DNA of 64,000 bases, taken from NCBI GenBank assembly GCA_028274465.1, contig CM051456.1, forward strand, positions 14,721,745-14,785,744, in the 5' to 3' direction. A program made the position numbers and the translations under genes. The notes under the pieces are model-generated. The model saw only the letters and a program-made list of their open reading frames with translations. It searched no databases and was not told where the DNA came from. Positions 51,339 to 63,300 of this stretch are shown here, in pieces (within the stretch, counting starts at the first letter, position 1; every line of letters starts with the position of its first letter). Source of the DNA: Plantago ovata (taxonomy: Eukaryota > Streptophyta > Magnoliopsida > Lamiales > Plantaginaceae).

Positions 51339-51848
51339 GGCTCAGATCTATTTTTCAAGAAGAGCAAAGAGAAACCAGCCACGCCATGGCTGCGAAATCA
51401 CCGGTTGCATAAAAATGCCATCCGGGTCGCCCCGCCAAGATACGGACCGGATTATCCCAATGCCCAACACCAGCCCAGAAAGATCCAATTCGATCATCAC
51501 AGCCTCTTCACATTATCGAAAAACAACTCTCTCTGTCTCTCTCACCCAAGCAATCAAATTTTGCTGTGTAAAATACAACATAGAAGTACTATGCTGTTCA
51601 TGGAGTATATGTGTGTGTGTATATATATATATTTATTTTTCTTTTTCTTCTTTTTCTTTCTTGAAAGAAAAGAGAAAGAGGTAGGTACCCTTGTGTTTGA
51701 AAGCAGAAGGGTTTCCTATAATGCTGTTCTGTTCTCTTCTCTGAGTGTTTCAAGGGTTGTTGGTTTTTGTGAATTCCAAGAAATCATGGGGTTTGCAGAG
51801 AGGGGCAACCACCCTTGACGGAATTCCCAATGGCTCTCTATAAAACCC
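51339..51848 (+). ncRNA. Copy A of a three-copy unit with a conserved hairpin
   Basis: Collinear blocks shared with copies B and C: GGCTCAGATCTA (51339), ACCGGTTGC (51400), ATCATCACAGCCT (51493), GGTTGTTGG (about 51755), and GGGCAACCACCC (51803-51814). The last is closed by a hairpin: GGGGTTTGCAGAGAG at 51788-51802 pairs with CTCTCTATAAAACCC at 51834-51848, with one mismatch, one wobble and one bulge. A TG/TA repeat and a CT-rich tract separate the blocks. The local ATG reads only MGFAERGNHP and then stops. The unit is not recognised as any known RNA; the ncRNA call is inference. Confidence 0.4.
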
Positions 51849-52977
51849 TCATTCTTGCCTTTCTGAGCTGGTGTTTGATTCTTGAATGGAATTGAAGAGA
51901 ATAAGGCAATGGATCTATTTATGCATACTACTAGGGCTTCTGCTGTTCTCTGTACTTGTGTCTTTCCTCAAATGACCCCGTTGAGATTTGATTTCCCTGA
52001 ACTAGCAGAGGGTAAATGTGTCATCTTAGGGTTCTTCTGTTCTTGGATGTATGCAAAATGGGTCATTTGGATCCGTCCGTTGGATTCAGCATTTGGGTCC
52101 CTAATCCTCCTCTAAACTCTAAAGTCAATTTTGTGTCGGATCGGGTGGAGTCAGTTCCAAATCAATTATCAATCATGTTTCTGGTTGGAGTTTGTTCGAA
52201 TTTACTAGTATGGGGTTGCCAGTATCATGGACATGGAGTACTGTTTGTGTTGTGCAATCATTTCACAGTAGTCATTAGTTAAGGAGCAAATCCAACTTTT
52301 CATTTCATAGCACCAAATTATGCTCATTGTATACTACTCGAGAAGAGTCTATCAAGAAAATGATACAACACCACGGGAAGAGGCCAACTCCGCATTCTTA
52401 TAGACGATGCTCACATGATGTTTCCAGCATGAACTATAAAATCCTTATCTTTCCAATAAAAATAACCCCCTTCACAGTACTACATCACACAAAGAATACC
52501 CGGTATGTTATGAACATAAGCTTGTTCATCAATCTCTTCTACATTTAATAACATGTAAAGTATACATATCTAGTTCAATATTCAACATTACAAGAAAGTA
52601 GAGAAAAGCAAATATCCTACACTGGATATGCACAACACATTGATTAACCTAAGGCATTCGAATTTAGCACAGTTCCCCCAGAGACAATACAGAGTCAAGA
52701 GGGTTCTTGAAATAGATTGAATGCCCCATATAAGTATTCTGGCATATTTAATCCTATGCTATGTCACACCACGATCATACATATTAGTAAGAACTCCAGA
52801 TAGACTTTCCGGCCCCCCTGCTTCTTTTTTCTACTAATGTGTAATACCGATCTCACAAAACTTTGATCCATATACTTGGCATAGATGTCTATTCATAATT
52901 CCATACTTTTTTAACTATCCTGACAAACCTGCAAAATCCAGCTTCAAAAGAAAAAAAATGTGATTTCTTAGATAAAG
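51849..52977. other. Spacer between copies A and B
   Basis: No gene recognised. ORFs of 73-88 codons (for example 51882-52115 and 52016-52282) overlap in different frames and match nothing known. Confidence 0.4.
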
Positions 52978-53505
52978 GCTCAGATATAAGGTTCCAGGTA
53001 ACAGGATCCTACCAGCCATGGCTGCAAATCCGATAGGCAAGTAAAACAGACTCACATGCCTCCGAATTGCCACGCCAAGATACTAGCAGGGAAAGTCCTT
53101 ATTACCCAGTTCATCAGCTCAGAGGAATCAACACAAGTATCATCACAGCCTCCAATGGGACACATTTTGACTACTATTATTTGCCGTATCAAAGAAATAA
53201 ATTCATTATTGTCATTGTCATTGAATCATTGCCTTGTAACTTATAAACCACCACAGAACAACAGCAACAACAACATAAACAGTATCATCATCATCATCAT
53301 TGGTTCATCGCAAACACCAGATGATATGAAAACAAAACCAAAAGCGAGATTCTACCACATATACATGTACAAGGATCCATCCATCCATCAAATGGTGATC
53401 CATCAATAACAATAAAAGGGTTGTTTGGTAAAACAAGCAAGAAATCAATGGCTAAGGAGGAGGGGCAACCACCCTCAAGAAACCCAATTTCCTCCCCCCA
53501 TAGCC
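52978..53505 (+). ncRNA. Copy B of the three-copy unit
   Basis: Shares the block order of copy A: GGCTCAGATATAAGG (52978), CCATGGCTGC (about 53016), ATCATCACAGCCT (53139-53151), GGGTTGTTTGG (53418), and GGGCAACCACCC (53463-53474). The closing stem is GGCTAAGGAGGAGG (53450-53463) with CCTCCCCCCATAGCC (53491-53505), about 12 pairs. Its sequence differs from copy A yet still pairs. One overlapping frame reads MAKEEGQPPSRNPIS and runs 72 codons, but this is not shared with copy A. Confidence 0.4.
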
Positions 53506-53582
53506 TCATTCTTTTCTCCTCTGAGCTCAAACTAATTACTCCACAATTTGCATTTTCTGCAATCCCATGTAAAATTGGGAGA

Positions 53583-53957
53583 GGCTCAGATCTAAACAAT
53601 ATGAAATCAGGCAAAATGATGGATATTGGTAACAAGTAACCGGTTGCTTGTGGGTACTCCGACCCACTTGCCATCCACACGGGTCACTGTATACCATATC
53701 CATCTTGCTCAGAAAATAAAATGCGGACATAGATATCATCATAGCTTCTACCGATTGAGGTCAATTGCAACCCATATTTATCAAACCCTAACCCTAACCC
53801 GAAAATAAATAAATAAATAAATAGTACCCGTCTAAACAGTAGAACAGAAGGGGGTTGTTTATGGGTGTAGTAGCAAAATGAAATCATCGGCTAAGCAGAG
53901 AAGAGAAGGGCAACCACCCCTTAGAATTCCCTATTTCTCTGTTTCTGCTGCTTCGCC
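53583..53957 (+). ncRNA. Copy C of the three-copy unit
   Basis: Blocks: GGCTCAGATCTA (53583), AACCGGTTGC (53638), ATCATCATAGCTT (53735), GGGGGTTGTTTATGGG (53850), and GGGCAACCACCC (53908-53919). The closing stem pairs GGCTAAGCAGAGAAGAGAA (53889-53907) with the segment 53934-53957 (TTTCTCTGTTTCTGCTG, then CTTCGCC), with small bulges. A telo-box-like AAACCCTAACCCTAACCC lies at 53783-53800, a motif common in plant promoters and leaders. Confidence 0.4.
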
Positions 53958-54780
53958 TCTTTCACATTCCACGAGCTGAGCTTTGTTCAGTGAATTGAAG
54001 TAAAATTATCCAGATTTAACTGAGGTAAATTTTGACAGGTAAATTTCAAGCAAGACCCTGATTTATTGATAAATTGCAACTAGACACCTATTTTTCTACA
54101 TGTTACCATCAGTTCACGGTCTTTGGGCCGGACTATACGAGTCAATAAACCTGAAATTCAGTTCGGTCTAAGATTTTTTAAACTCTTGTGGTTGTGGTCT
54201 CATAGCAGAGGAGTCCTCCTATCCCAGTGTAATGTCAGAACAGATTTCAACATCAGCAACGTCAATTTATTTGTTGGTGCCTAAACACTTCAAAATAATA
54301 ATGTTTTCATCCAAAATTATGCCTCTTTCCATTAAAACTAATCAAATATGTTGCTATTAGGTTTGATAAACAAATATGGTGTTGGGTTACATATATAATT
54401 TGGTGTTGATATGTAACTCGAGCACAATTAATCAGTTTCAAAAGCCCGGAGATGATGGTATTATAGACATAGCCAATAATATACACCATCATTTTTTTAA
54501 GCAATGTTTGAGTAGGAAACTTATACTAAATTGGTAAATAGTGTGACTTTAATATTTCACTCGTTTTTAGTTTGTTAATTTGTATGTTGAAGTTTTTGGA
54601 TTTGTCAATCAGCCCACATACATATGGTATATCATATTCCAATAGTTTGAAGAACGAATATATACGCTATAATTTGATACTTTTTTCTCAAACGAATATT
54701 ATTTTATAAAAACTTTTAGAACAACATTTGTTTAAAAGTGGAGGAAGTACTACTTTTCAAAGTGTGGAAAATGAAATTTT
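53958..54780. other. Intergenic, nothing recognised
   Basis: No coding or RNA feature was recognised. Confidence 0.45.
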
Positions 54781-55636
54781 TTTTACTACATTTTTTCATT
54801 ATTTACATATTTTCGTAGTAAAATAATAACAACGACGACAAATCCGCATATGAAGTTAAATCGACATTAATTGTGAATTGTGTGCAGTAAAAAATATAAT
54901 TAACGTCCCGCATCACTATTATATGAAAAATACACTATCCTTTCTTGGTATAATATCTATTTAATAAATCATTTCCCTCACTTATGATTATAGACGATGA
55001 AACAACTGTATGCAGACTATTTATATGATTAACCATACATGACATTATGTAGTCTACCATGAAAAATATGCACTGTGGTATAGATATTTATATTATAATT
55101 CTCATTTGATTCTGCTACTTTTATTATTCTAATACAGTAATACCAATATTGTTTAAAATTTTATAATAAATCTTATTTAACATTACAAATTAGAAAAATC
55201 TCATTTTATTGTATTTTAAGATAAAACAAATACCTATTTTAACAATTTTTTCTCGAAATCAAATATATAGGTCTTATTGGTTTATCACCACCCATGTCAT
55301 ATGTGAGAGAGACATCTTGTGTTCTTTCATGGAAATCTTTTCCTTGAAATAATGTATTTTTTTAATCTTCAATAATCTAGAAATATTATTTTTGTAACTT
55401 GAAAATTAAGTTCTCTTCTTTGAAGTAATATTTATGTTATCAACATATTTTTGTAATAAATAAAAACAACGACACGATGACAAATTTACATATAAAGTGG
55501 ACTAAACTTTATGTGAACTTCATGTAATGTAAATTCTATAATTTCAAACATCCATTATTATTTATTTATTTTTCTTTATTTCTAATATTTGAAAGATGCA
55601 CACAAGTATGACAACCATCAGTCCATCACTACTTTT
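54781..55636 (+). repeat. Dispersed repeat, copy 2 (partner at 24611)
   Basis: Collinear with 24611-25263: CGTAGTAAAATAATAACAAC near 54822, AAGTGGACTAAACTTTATGT near 55495, TATAATTTCAAACATCC near 55537. It is about 200 bp longer than copy 1. No ORF. Confidence 0.75.
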
Positions 55637-57326
55637 AAGAAAACAAACATGCAACAATGATATGAAAATAAAAATACAAGATCATATAGTATAAAATAAA
55701 AATACAAGATCATATAGTATATTTTTAGTTAAGTGTATAAAAAAATTGCATATTTACATTCTACTACCTTTTAAGATATGCACTAAACAATTAGTTCATA
55801 ATGTTTTAAAAATCATCACGAAGGACATATTTCAATTTAGATTTTTACTTTTGTTAAAAATGACTTACATACCCCTCCACTTATTTGAATACACTTCTTA
55901 ATAAATATGAGTGTCTTCTTATTACACGTTAACCCATATATTTTGTATTTTACATCAATATCTCTTTTTCTTTTTCATATTTCCTTTCTTCTTAATCAAT
56001 ATTTTATATTTCACATCAATATCAATATTTTGTATTTTACATCAATTTTACAACCACAGTAGTTATTTAGCATGTTACTTTCTAGTCAACTATACTCCAC
56101 ACGACGAAATGGACTATACGGATGTAATATATCATTGCAAAGGTCGTCTCACAAACTACACGGTGATATTATGACCATCTCTCTTATGACATGTTTACTT
56201 TTCTTGACTTTTGTATTTCGTTGTAAATATAGATTTTTCACATGCTAAAATTTATATTTCAATGTAATTGTAATATATACCCCGCACCCAACATCAGTTA
56301 AGATATGGTAGGATAAATGCTATAATTAGACCACCACTCTCATACGATATGAGGCATTTTAGTTGATTGCAGAAGCAAATATGTGCGAGCTCAGGGCCAA
56401 AACGGACAATATCATACCGATGAAACGTGTGTGGACTAGTCTATGCTTAACTGTGTCGGCCCAAAAGGTCGAATCGTACAATAATATATGAATTAATCAT
56501 TTAGAACCAAAACGTTATTAAACTAAGTACCTACTAGTAATTTGGTTTAGTTCCTAAATTGTTCAATAGTCATGTTTACAAATTGTCATGGCATATTACT
56601 TACATGAGGTGTCTCGTTGTTTGTCGTATGAGCATAATCTTTTGCATTTTAGACTAAGTGATTTATTTTACTTTTTAGTTTCTTCGGAATAGGTTAATAA
56701 ATAGTGGATTGAATAAGCACAGACTAATTCTTTTTTCTTACTTACATATTGATATTAGTATTGCCTAAAGCTATAGCGTGCAAACAATACTATACTTTTA
56801 AATTGCAGTTTTAAAAATTAAATAATATTTATATATTTATCATTTACACGCAAATATTATCTATACTCATTGCGTAAAAATAACGCAAACTCGAATTAAA
56901 GTTTGGTATATTCGAATAATATATTCGGATCAATTTCCCTCCGACCCATCCCTTTTTTTTCCTTTTTATAATAAAAGTATAATTAGAAAATACTTCACGC
57001 GCAAATTGGAAAATATCTTTAAAGAAGAAAATCCAATTGGAAAATTTGGTGAAAAACGTTAAGTACACCCCTACTACTACTAGTAGTACTAGCTAGTAGT
57101 TTCACCATAAATAATGTTACAGAGCAGTATCTACTTTATATTTTCTCTTCTTCACCATCTCTCTCTCTCTCTGCACAAGTACTAATTTTGTCTTTCACAA
57201 CAGCACAAAACAAACAATCCCTAATTTTACTCTTTCATTCCTTCCCCTCGCCTTCCTTCTTCAAAACCCTCACCCTTTTTTTCCTCTCCAACTCTAACGC
57301 CTCTCTCTCTCCCCAACACCTCTGCC
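55637..57326. other. Intergenic and FIP1 promoter/leader
   Basis: At about 56340-56480 a segment with GGGCCAAAACGGACAATATC and GGCCCAAAAGGTCG resembles a motif common in plant LTR-type remnants, but is too short to class. 57150-57326 is CT-rich with a (CT)n tract, as expected for the FIP1 leader. Confidence 0.45.
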
Positions 57327-60300
57327 ATGGAAGACGACGATGAGTTCGGAGATCTCTACACAGACGTCCTCCGCCCCTTCACGGCGTCGTTCCAGTCCCC
57401 ACCGAGCCACGATGCCGCCGGAAAGACGGCGCACCCGATCGATCTCAATCGGAACAGCGACGATGAAGAGATTCTCTACGGAGCCGTTTCGGATTCGAAG
57501 AATTCCAATTCGAATCCCACTGCTGCTCCCAACTTGGCCGAAACCCTACCTCATCGGAGAGAGTTCGATTTGAATTTGGATTTTGCCCCTGGAGGATTAG
57601 CTGGGAGCAGTGATTTTGGGAATAGGGTTTTGGAGAAAGGTGTAGGCGTCAATTCGTCCAATTTGATGGACGGTGATGACGATGATGATTTAGATATTGT
57701 CGTCGAGGATAGGGACGTCGTTGATGACGATGATTTGCTCGGCAAAGGAGCAAGTATTAATATTAATAATAGTAATAATCATAATATTCAGGATTTGAAT
57801 AACAAAAGTGGAGTAGGTGAGGAGCAGATGATCCCGGGGATTTCGGGAGGAGTGGAGAATCATACCAAGGGAGGAGGTGGTGGTTCTAATTTTGAGGATG
57901 ATTGGGATAGTGAGGACAGTGAGGATGACTTGCAGATCGTATTGAACGATAACGATGGGCCCATGGGTATGGAGAGGGCAGAAGATGAGGATGGGGAGCC
58001 ATTGGTGATCGTTGCGGATAATGGCGACGAGGGATATCTTCACCATGCGCAGCAGATGGAGGAGCAACAGTGGGGAGGGGAAGAAGCGGCGGATAGAGAC
58101 AGGAAGGAACTTGGAGATGCTGCAAAGCCCGGTGTTGCTGCGGTTGGCCCTGCTGTGCAGGCTGGAGCTCTGCAGCCTAAAGTCGGCTACAGCAACCATG
58201 CTTACCATCCACCGTTTCACTCACAGTTCAAGGTCAGCAAGAACTTCGAAAGTAAATTGGATTCTAGCTCCCAATGTAATTGTTATATAGTGGAAATATT
58301 GAAGTTGAATTATGTTATACTTGTTGAGGTTTCAGGTCATGGTAGAAAGGGAATAAATTGTATGGATTTAAGAAATTTTTCTCGTGCTAATGAAGTTGCT
58401 TATATTTCATGGAATTTTAACTATACCTTTGATGCAGTAGGTGCTTTTTCAGTGACTTTGTGATCCTAAATTGTATTATATGAAGCAAAATTGAATATTT
58501 CAGTAACAAATACTGCCTAAAGCTTCTTCAACTCCATGGACTATTCTTTAGGCACTAACTTTGATATGATTTTGTTTCCCTTAACCCGTGAGCACATATA
58601 GATACTGCATAATCAATGAAATCTTCTCCCCTGGAGGCATTGAACATCGGACACCTTTCTCAGACGGGGATGATAATTGGTATTAACTAATCGGTTCCCT
58701 TCTTGTTGATACTTGATACTAGAAATGATATCTCCATCTTGATGTAATTACTTAGGTAGTCCACACTGTTCTATCCCAGCTTTCTTGCTAACTGGTATCG
58801 CCTGACAGCTTGATTCGTGATGAGAGTTTCATGCCAGTCTTAAAAACAAAAAGAGCCCATTGGCTAACCTAGGAAATGCACCCCCCCCCCCCCCCCCCCC
58901 CACCACCACCCAAAAACTAAAGGTTTTGAAGGACTTGGAGCAACTTAACTTAAGCTTGAATTACTGAGGAGTTCTATCATATTGCCGGAGTGGCACAGAG
59001 TCTTTGCTTTTGATTTGTGCTTACACTTGGAGCAAATATCTGATGCTTGTCGTGGTTATAGTAATCAAGAAAATTATTACTGCAAAGCAATTAACTTTAT
59101 TTAGTATTAAGAATGATAGGCACTGGAGAAATGTGAATATTTGTTTCAACTGATCCAACAAATTCTAATATTCATTTCAACTTTTGGTAGCGTCACTAAC
59201 ACACAATGCACTAGCAGAACGAACTACATTCTGTCAAAATTTCTGTATCAATTGAATTCTCTAATCCATGTGTATTCTTCATTTGCATTTTTCAAGAAAG
59301 CCTATGAAACATGGTTTATGTTTTACATCTTTGAACAATCTGCACTACGTAATGAAATATGGTGTTATTAGTGAATTCTTTTTTTTTTAAGACTATATTC
59401 CAATACATCTAGCTTATTGTTGTCCGTTTTGCTCTAACTTCTGCTGGTTCTTTTCTTTCAGTTGTTTAAGTTTCTTCTTAATTAACCTTGCATTGTTTTT
59501 GCCTTTTTATCTTTTTTTCTGGTGGATCGCTTAGTATGTGAGACCTGGGGCCGCTCCTGTTGCTCCTGGAGGAATGCCAGGGCAAGTTCGTCCACCCTTT
59601 CCTGCGGGTCCAATACCTGGTCGTGGAAGAGGTGATTGGCGGCCAACCGGAGTAAAAGGTGACATGCAAAAGGATTTCATCCTGGTTACGGAATGCATCC
59701 GTGGGGAGCTAATCCAGCAGGCCGTGGTTATGGAAGTGGATTGGATTTCACTCTCCCATCGCACAAGTAAGATCCTCTCTCTTTTTTTTTTTCCGAGGCT
59801 CACTAAATATGAACTTTTATGCTTTAGTCATACATACAAACAAGAATAGTTTCTGAATGTACCGTCCCATATAAATGTTCTTACTTTTAAAATGGCAGGA
59901 TTGTGCTAGCAGTTGTAGCTGAGATACATGATGTACAATGTTCCAATTTCTTAAGAAATGTTATAAGTTATAACCCTCTCCTAACCCCAAAAGCAAACCA
60001 AATCCCTTTACCTGTTTAGTATCTTTCCTGCTCACTATTTGTTCATCTGTCTACCGCTCAGCTAACGAGAAAATGATCTCTTGAGCATATCTTCTTTTTT
60101 TGGTTAAAATAATGGTGTCTAACTTTTCTCTTCATGACTCCTTTTGGATATTTTGCAACTTAACTTATTATGACGAAAAACAATTTATTAAATCGAGTAA
60201 CTACTCCATTGGGCACGGTGGGATGTGATTGATGTACACTACTGATCTTTTTGGTTGCGATTAAATAACAACTGCATGATTGAATTAAGGGCAAGGGACT

Positions 60301-63300
60301 TAGAATTACATATATTCCTTGAGAAGCAACAATCTTGCCACTTTACTGGAAATGGGCTGCGAATTCTCTCAATTGGATTAGTTGCCTATTCAAAGTAAAG
60401 CTGGTAGATTGTACATTAGTAGTTCACTTGATCTTGACCTCTTGGTAAATTTGATGAATTCTGACTTTGCATATATAACTTTGACACTCAAATCATCATT
60501 TTCCTTCTCTCTTAGACATCATGAGAAAGATCAAACATTCTCAAGCCAATCACTGATAACTGTAAAGAATTTGTAAAGTTTAGTTTATCGCTTCAGCTTC
60601 ATTTCATTTGTTGCTTCCAAAGGTGTGGGAAAAGAGCAGCTTGGTTGAGAGAACAGTAACTTTTACAGTAACTTTTGTTCTTATTGAGTCTGTTTATTAA
60701 TTCAAGGGGAATTTATGCAAAAGCTGTGTACTGTACCTTTCACATTTGTTCCATTATTCAGATTTTGTAGGATAGTTTCTGTAAAAGTTAAATGTTTGAT
60801 TATTCTGTTCTTGTGCCCCTTCTTTATCACCACTCTTTTTGTGTTTCTCAGGACTATATTTGAAGTTGATATAGATAGTTTCGAAGAAAAACCTTGGAAG
60901 CTTCCTGGAATAGACATATCAGACTTCTTCAACTTTGGTCTGAATGAGGAGAGCTGGAAAGATTACCGCAAACAGCTGGTAGGTCCATGTCACAATTTTT
61001 GTTCGCCCCTTACTTGTATGGTACACATCCAATATTTATCATGTCAAAAGGAAACTAAATCAAGTGAATTTGAAATCTTTAGGAACAACTCCGCCTCGGG
61101 ACGACCATGCAAAACAAAATTCGCGTTTATGAAAGTGGGAGGGCTGAACAGGTAGTGCTATTTTCTCTATGTTTTTCTTTGGATGATGGCATGAACATGT
61201 GTCATTCTGTGTTATCTGGCTATTCCGTTGCTGTATTAATACTTTCATGTCACCCTCCTTTTGCATCTGAAGGTAACGATTGAATTTGCGGAGATTAATT
61301 TTTCATTTGTTTGGCGACAAATTTCAGGATTATGATCCAGATCTTCCCCCAGAGCTAGCAGCAGCAGTTGGCAACCAAGACACTCCATCTGAAAGTGCCA
61401 ATCCGAGAACTGTCGATGCTGGTCCAACAGATTCAGCAACTGTTCGCGGACGTCCACCTCCAGTATGTGTATTTCTTCTCCAGAATGTCATAGCATTTAA
61501 ACATTCATTTTTGTTGGAATTCATGTGTGTTTTCTGGAAATTATTTGTCAGAGGAGTGGGAAATTTTCTATGGAATTTTGATTGCATTGAGATTAAGAAG
61601 AAGCTGTACAAACTCATGTCTTGACTTGGGGGATGCCGATTCCCCCGAGTTTTCCCCCGAGTTTTGACTAATAAAAAGTTTGTTCCTTGTGTATGTGGCT
61701 AGGTCGTATAACCGCCATATGTTGCACCTGGACCAAACAACCCACATTGATCAGCTTTCTAATCTACTAATGTCTACCCCCCATCGCGCTCCATAATCTT
61801 AACCTACATGAGTCGAGTTTTCTTGACCTCTCTCTACCTTGCTGCTAAGAACATAAGTTATATACATCAATCAGACAGATAGATAGTCATTTGCATACTG
61901 AAAGGGGGGTATACTCCTGCTGAGTCTTATTCCAGCTGCACTATATAGTGTCTTGGAAGTAACCGAATAACAGGTGCTTTAGGAAGTAGCAAGACCTGAT
62001 GAGAAGATCAAAGACATCTTTTAAAAAATCGCTCTGCTAATATAACGTTGAGTAGTAGGAATCCCTGTCTGCTCTCTCTTTCTTACCACTAAGACTTCAC
62101 TACCTTGTAAATGTAGCATTAGGGAGCCAGAAACAGTGGAAAGTTCTAAGATTTATACAATAATACAACCTCTATATGAGCACTATGCTGATTAATTTTT
62201 ATTTGTCGAGGTTGTCAGTCTTTGAGAAGATCAAAGACATTTTTTTAAACATCGCTTTGCTAGTTTAATGTTGAGTAATAGGAATCCCTGCTTGCTCTCT
62301 TCTTCTACCAAAAGTCTTCACTACCTTGTAAATGTAGCATTAGCGTATGGAGCTTGAAAGAGTGAAAAGTTCAAAGATTATGTACAATAATACAACGTCT
62401 ATATGAGCACTATCTTGATTACTTTTTATCCGTCGAGGTTGTCAGTAGTTAAACTATTTTTTTGGGGTATTCATTTGAAATAATAACCTGACCTGCTCAT
62501 TGATGTGATCTCAGCCTGTTGGCAGACCAATACCTGTAGAAATATCATCTGGAGATCGTCCCCCATCAGTCGATACCAGGCGTCAGCGGATGCATGATAA
62601 TGATGCCATTATTGAGGTAAGCTGTTATCCTTTCTTCTTTCTTGTTAAGAAAGGAAACTTACATTTCAAGTGACCTTATTAAATTCTGTTTTTTTTTCAA
62701 ACAGATTGTCTGTGACAGTTTCAAGGATGATGAGGACTCAGCGGAGCACCAAGATGTTGATATCTCAGGGGAGGTGGACATTGGTGGTGGTGATGAAGTT
62801 GATGACCTTCAACATGATGTAGATCATAAAACTGATCTCATATCACATGCGTATAATGGTCGGAAGAGGGAACCTCTTGGAAAAAGAGGACATTCTAAGC
62901 AATCATCTCCAGAACTAGAAGTACCTTCACAATCACAACCTGATGGAGAGATTGGTGACCATCACGATGCAAGGTACAGGAGTGCTTCTTTATAGTATGC
63001 ACAGAGTTCATTTTTGCTTACTTCTCAAATTTGTTCTTAGATTGAGGTGCTTATTAACAGCCTAAAAGCTGATGTTGTTTCTAGATATATGTAACATTGC
63101 AGAAATTGTTTATTTTGATGTGTGTATATTGAACTAAATGTATAGTCGGATACACTAATGAACTTCCGCTGTCAAAGTATAAAGTTGCATGCAAATGATA
63201 AATTCATGCAAGTACTCAGACACTTACTTGGATCAGTGGGTGCTTTGACTTATAAGCGTAGATTCTCCACATTCAAGTCTTCTTCGCCGGTCTTTGTTAA

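Noticed and set aside
51405-51818. 137-codon ORF within copy A of the three-copy unit
   Set aside because: It crosses a TG/TA microsatellite and a CT tract and is not preserved in copies B or C.
51788-51848. Known miRNA precursor or IPS1-type miR399 mimic
   Set aside because: The arms and the GGGCAACCACCC motif match none of the conserved plant miRNAs I could recall, and the motif does not fit the miR399 target mimic.
53783-53800. Telomere-like AAACCCTAACCCTAACCC as a telomerase RNA template or interstitial telomere
   Set aside because: Only two and a half repeats; a telo-box promoter motif is the simpler reading, and no telomerase RNA structure was evident.
56340-56480. LTR or TRIM remnant with GGCCAAAACGGACAATATC
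   Set aside because: Too short, without ends or target duplications, to call an element.
57690-58220. 176-codon minus-strand ORF opposite FIP1 exon 1
   Set aside because: It is the antisense shadow of an Asp/Glu-rich coding exon, with Leu/Ile/Ser-rich composition and no family resemblance.
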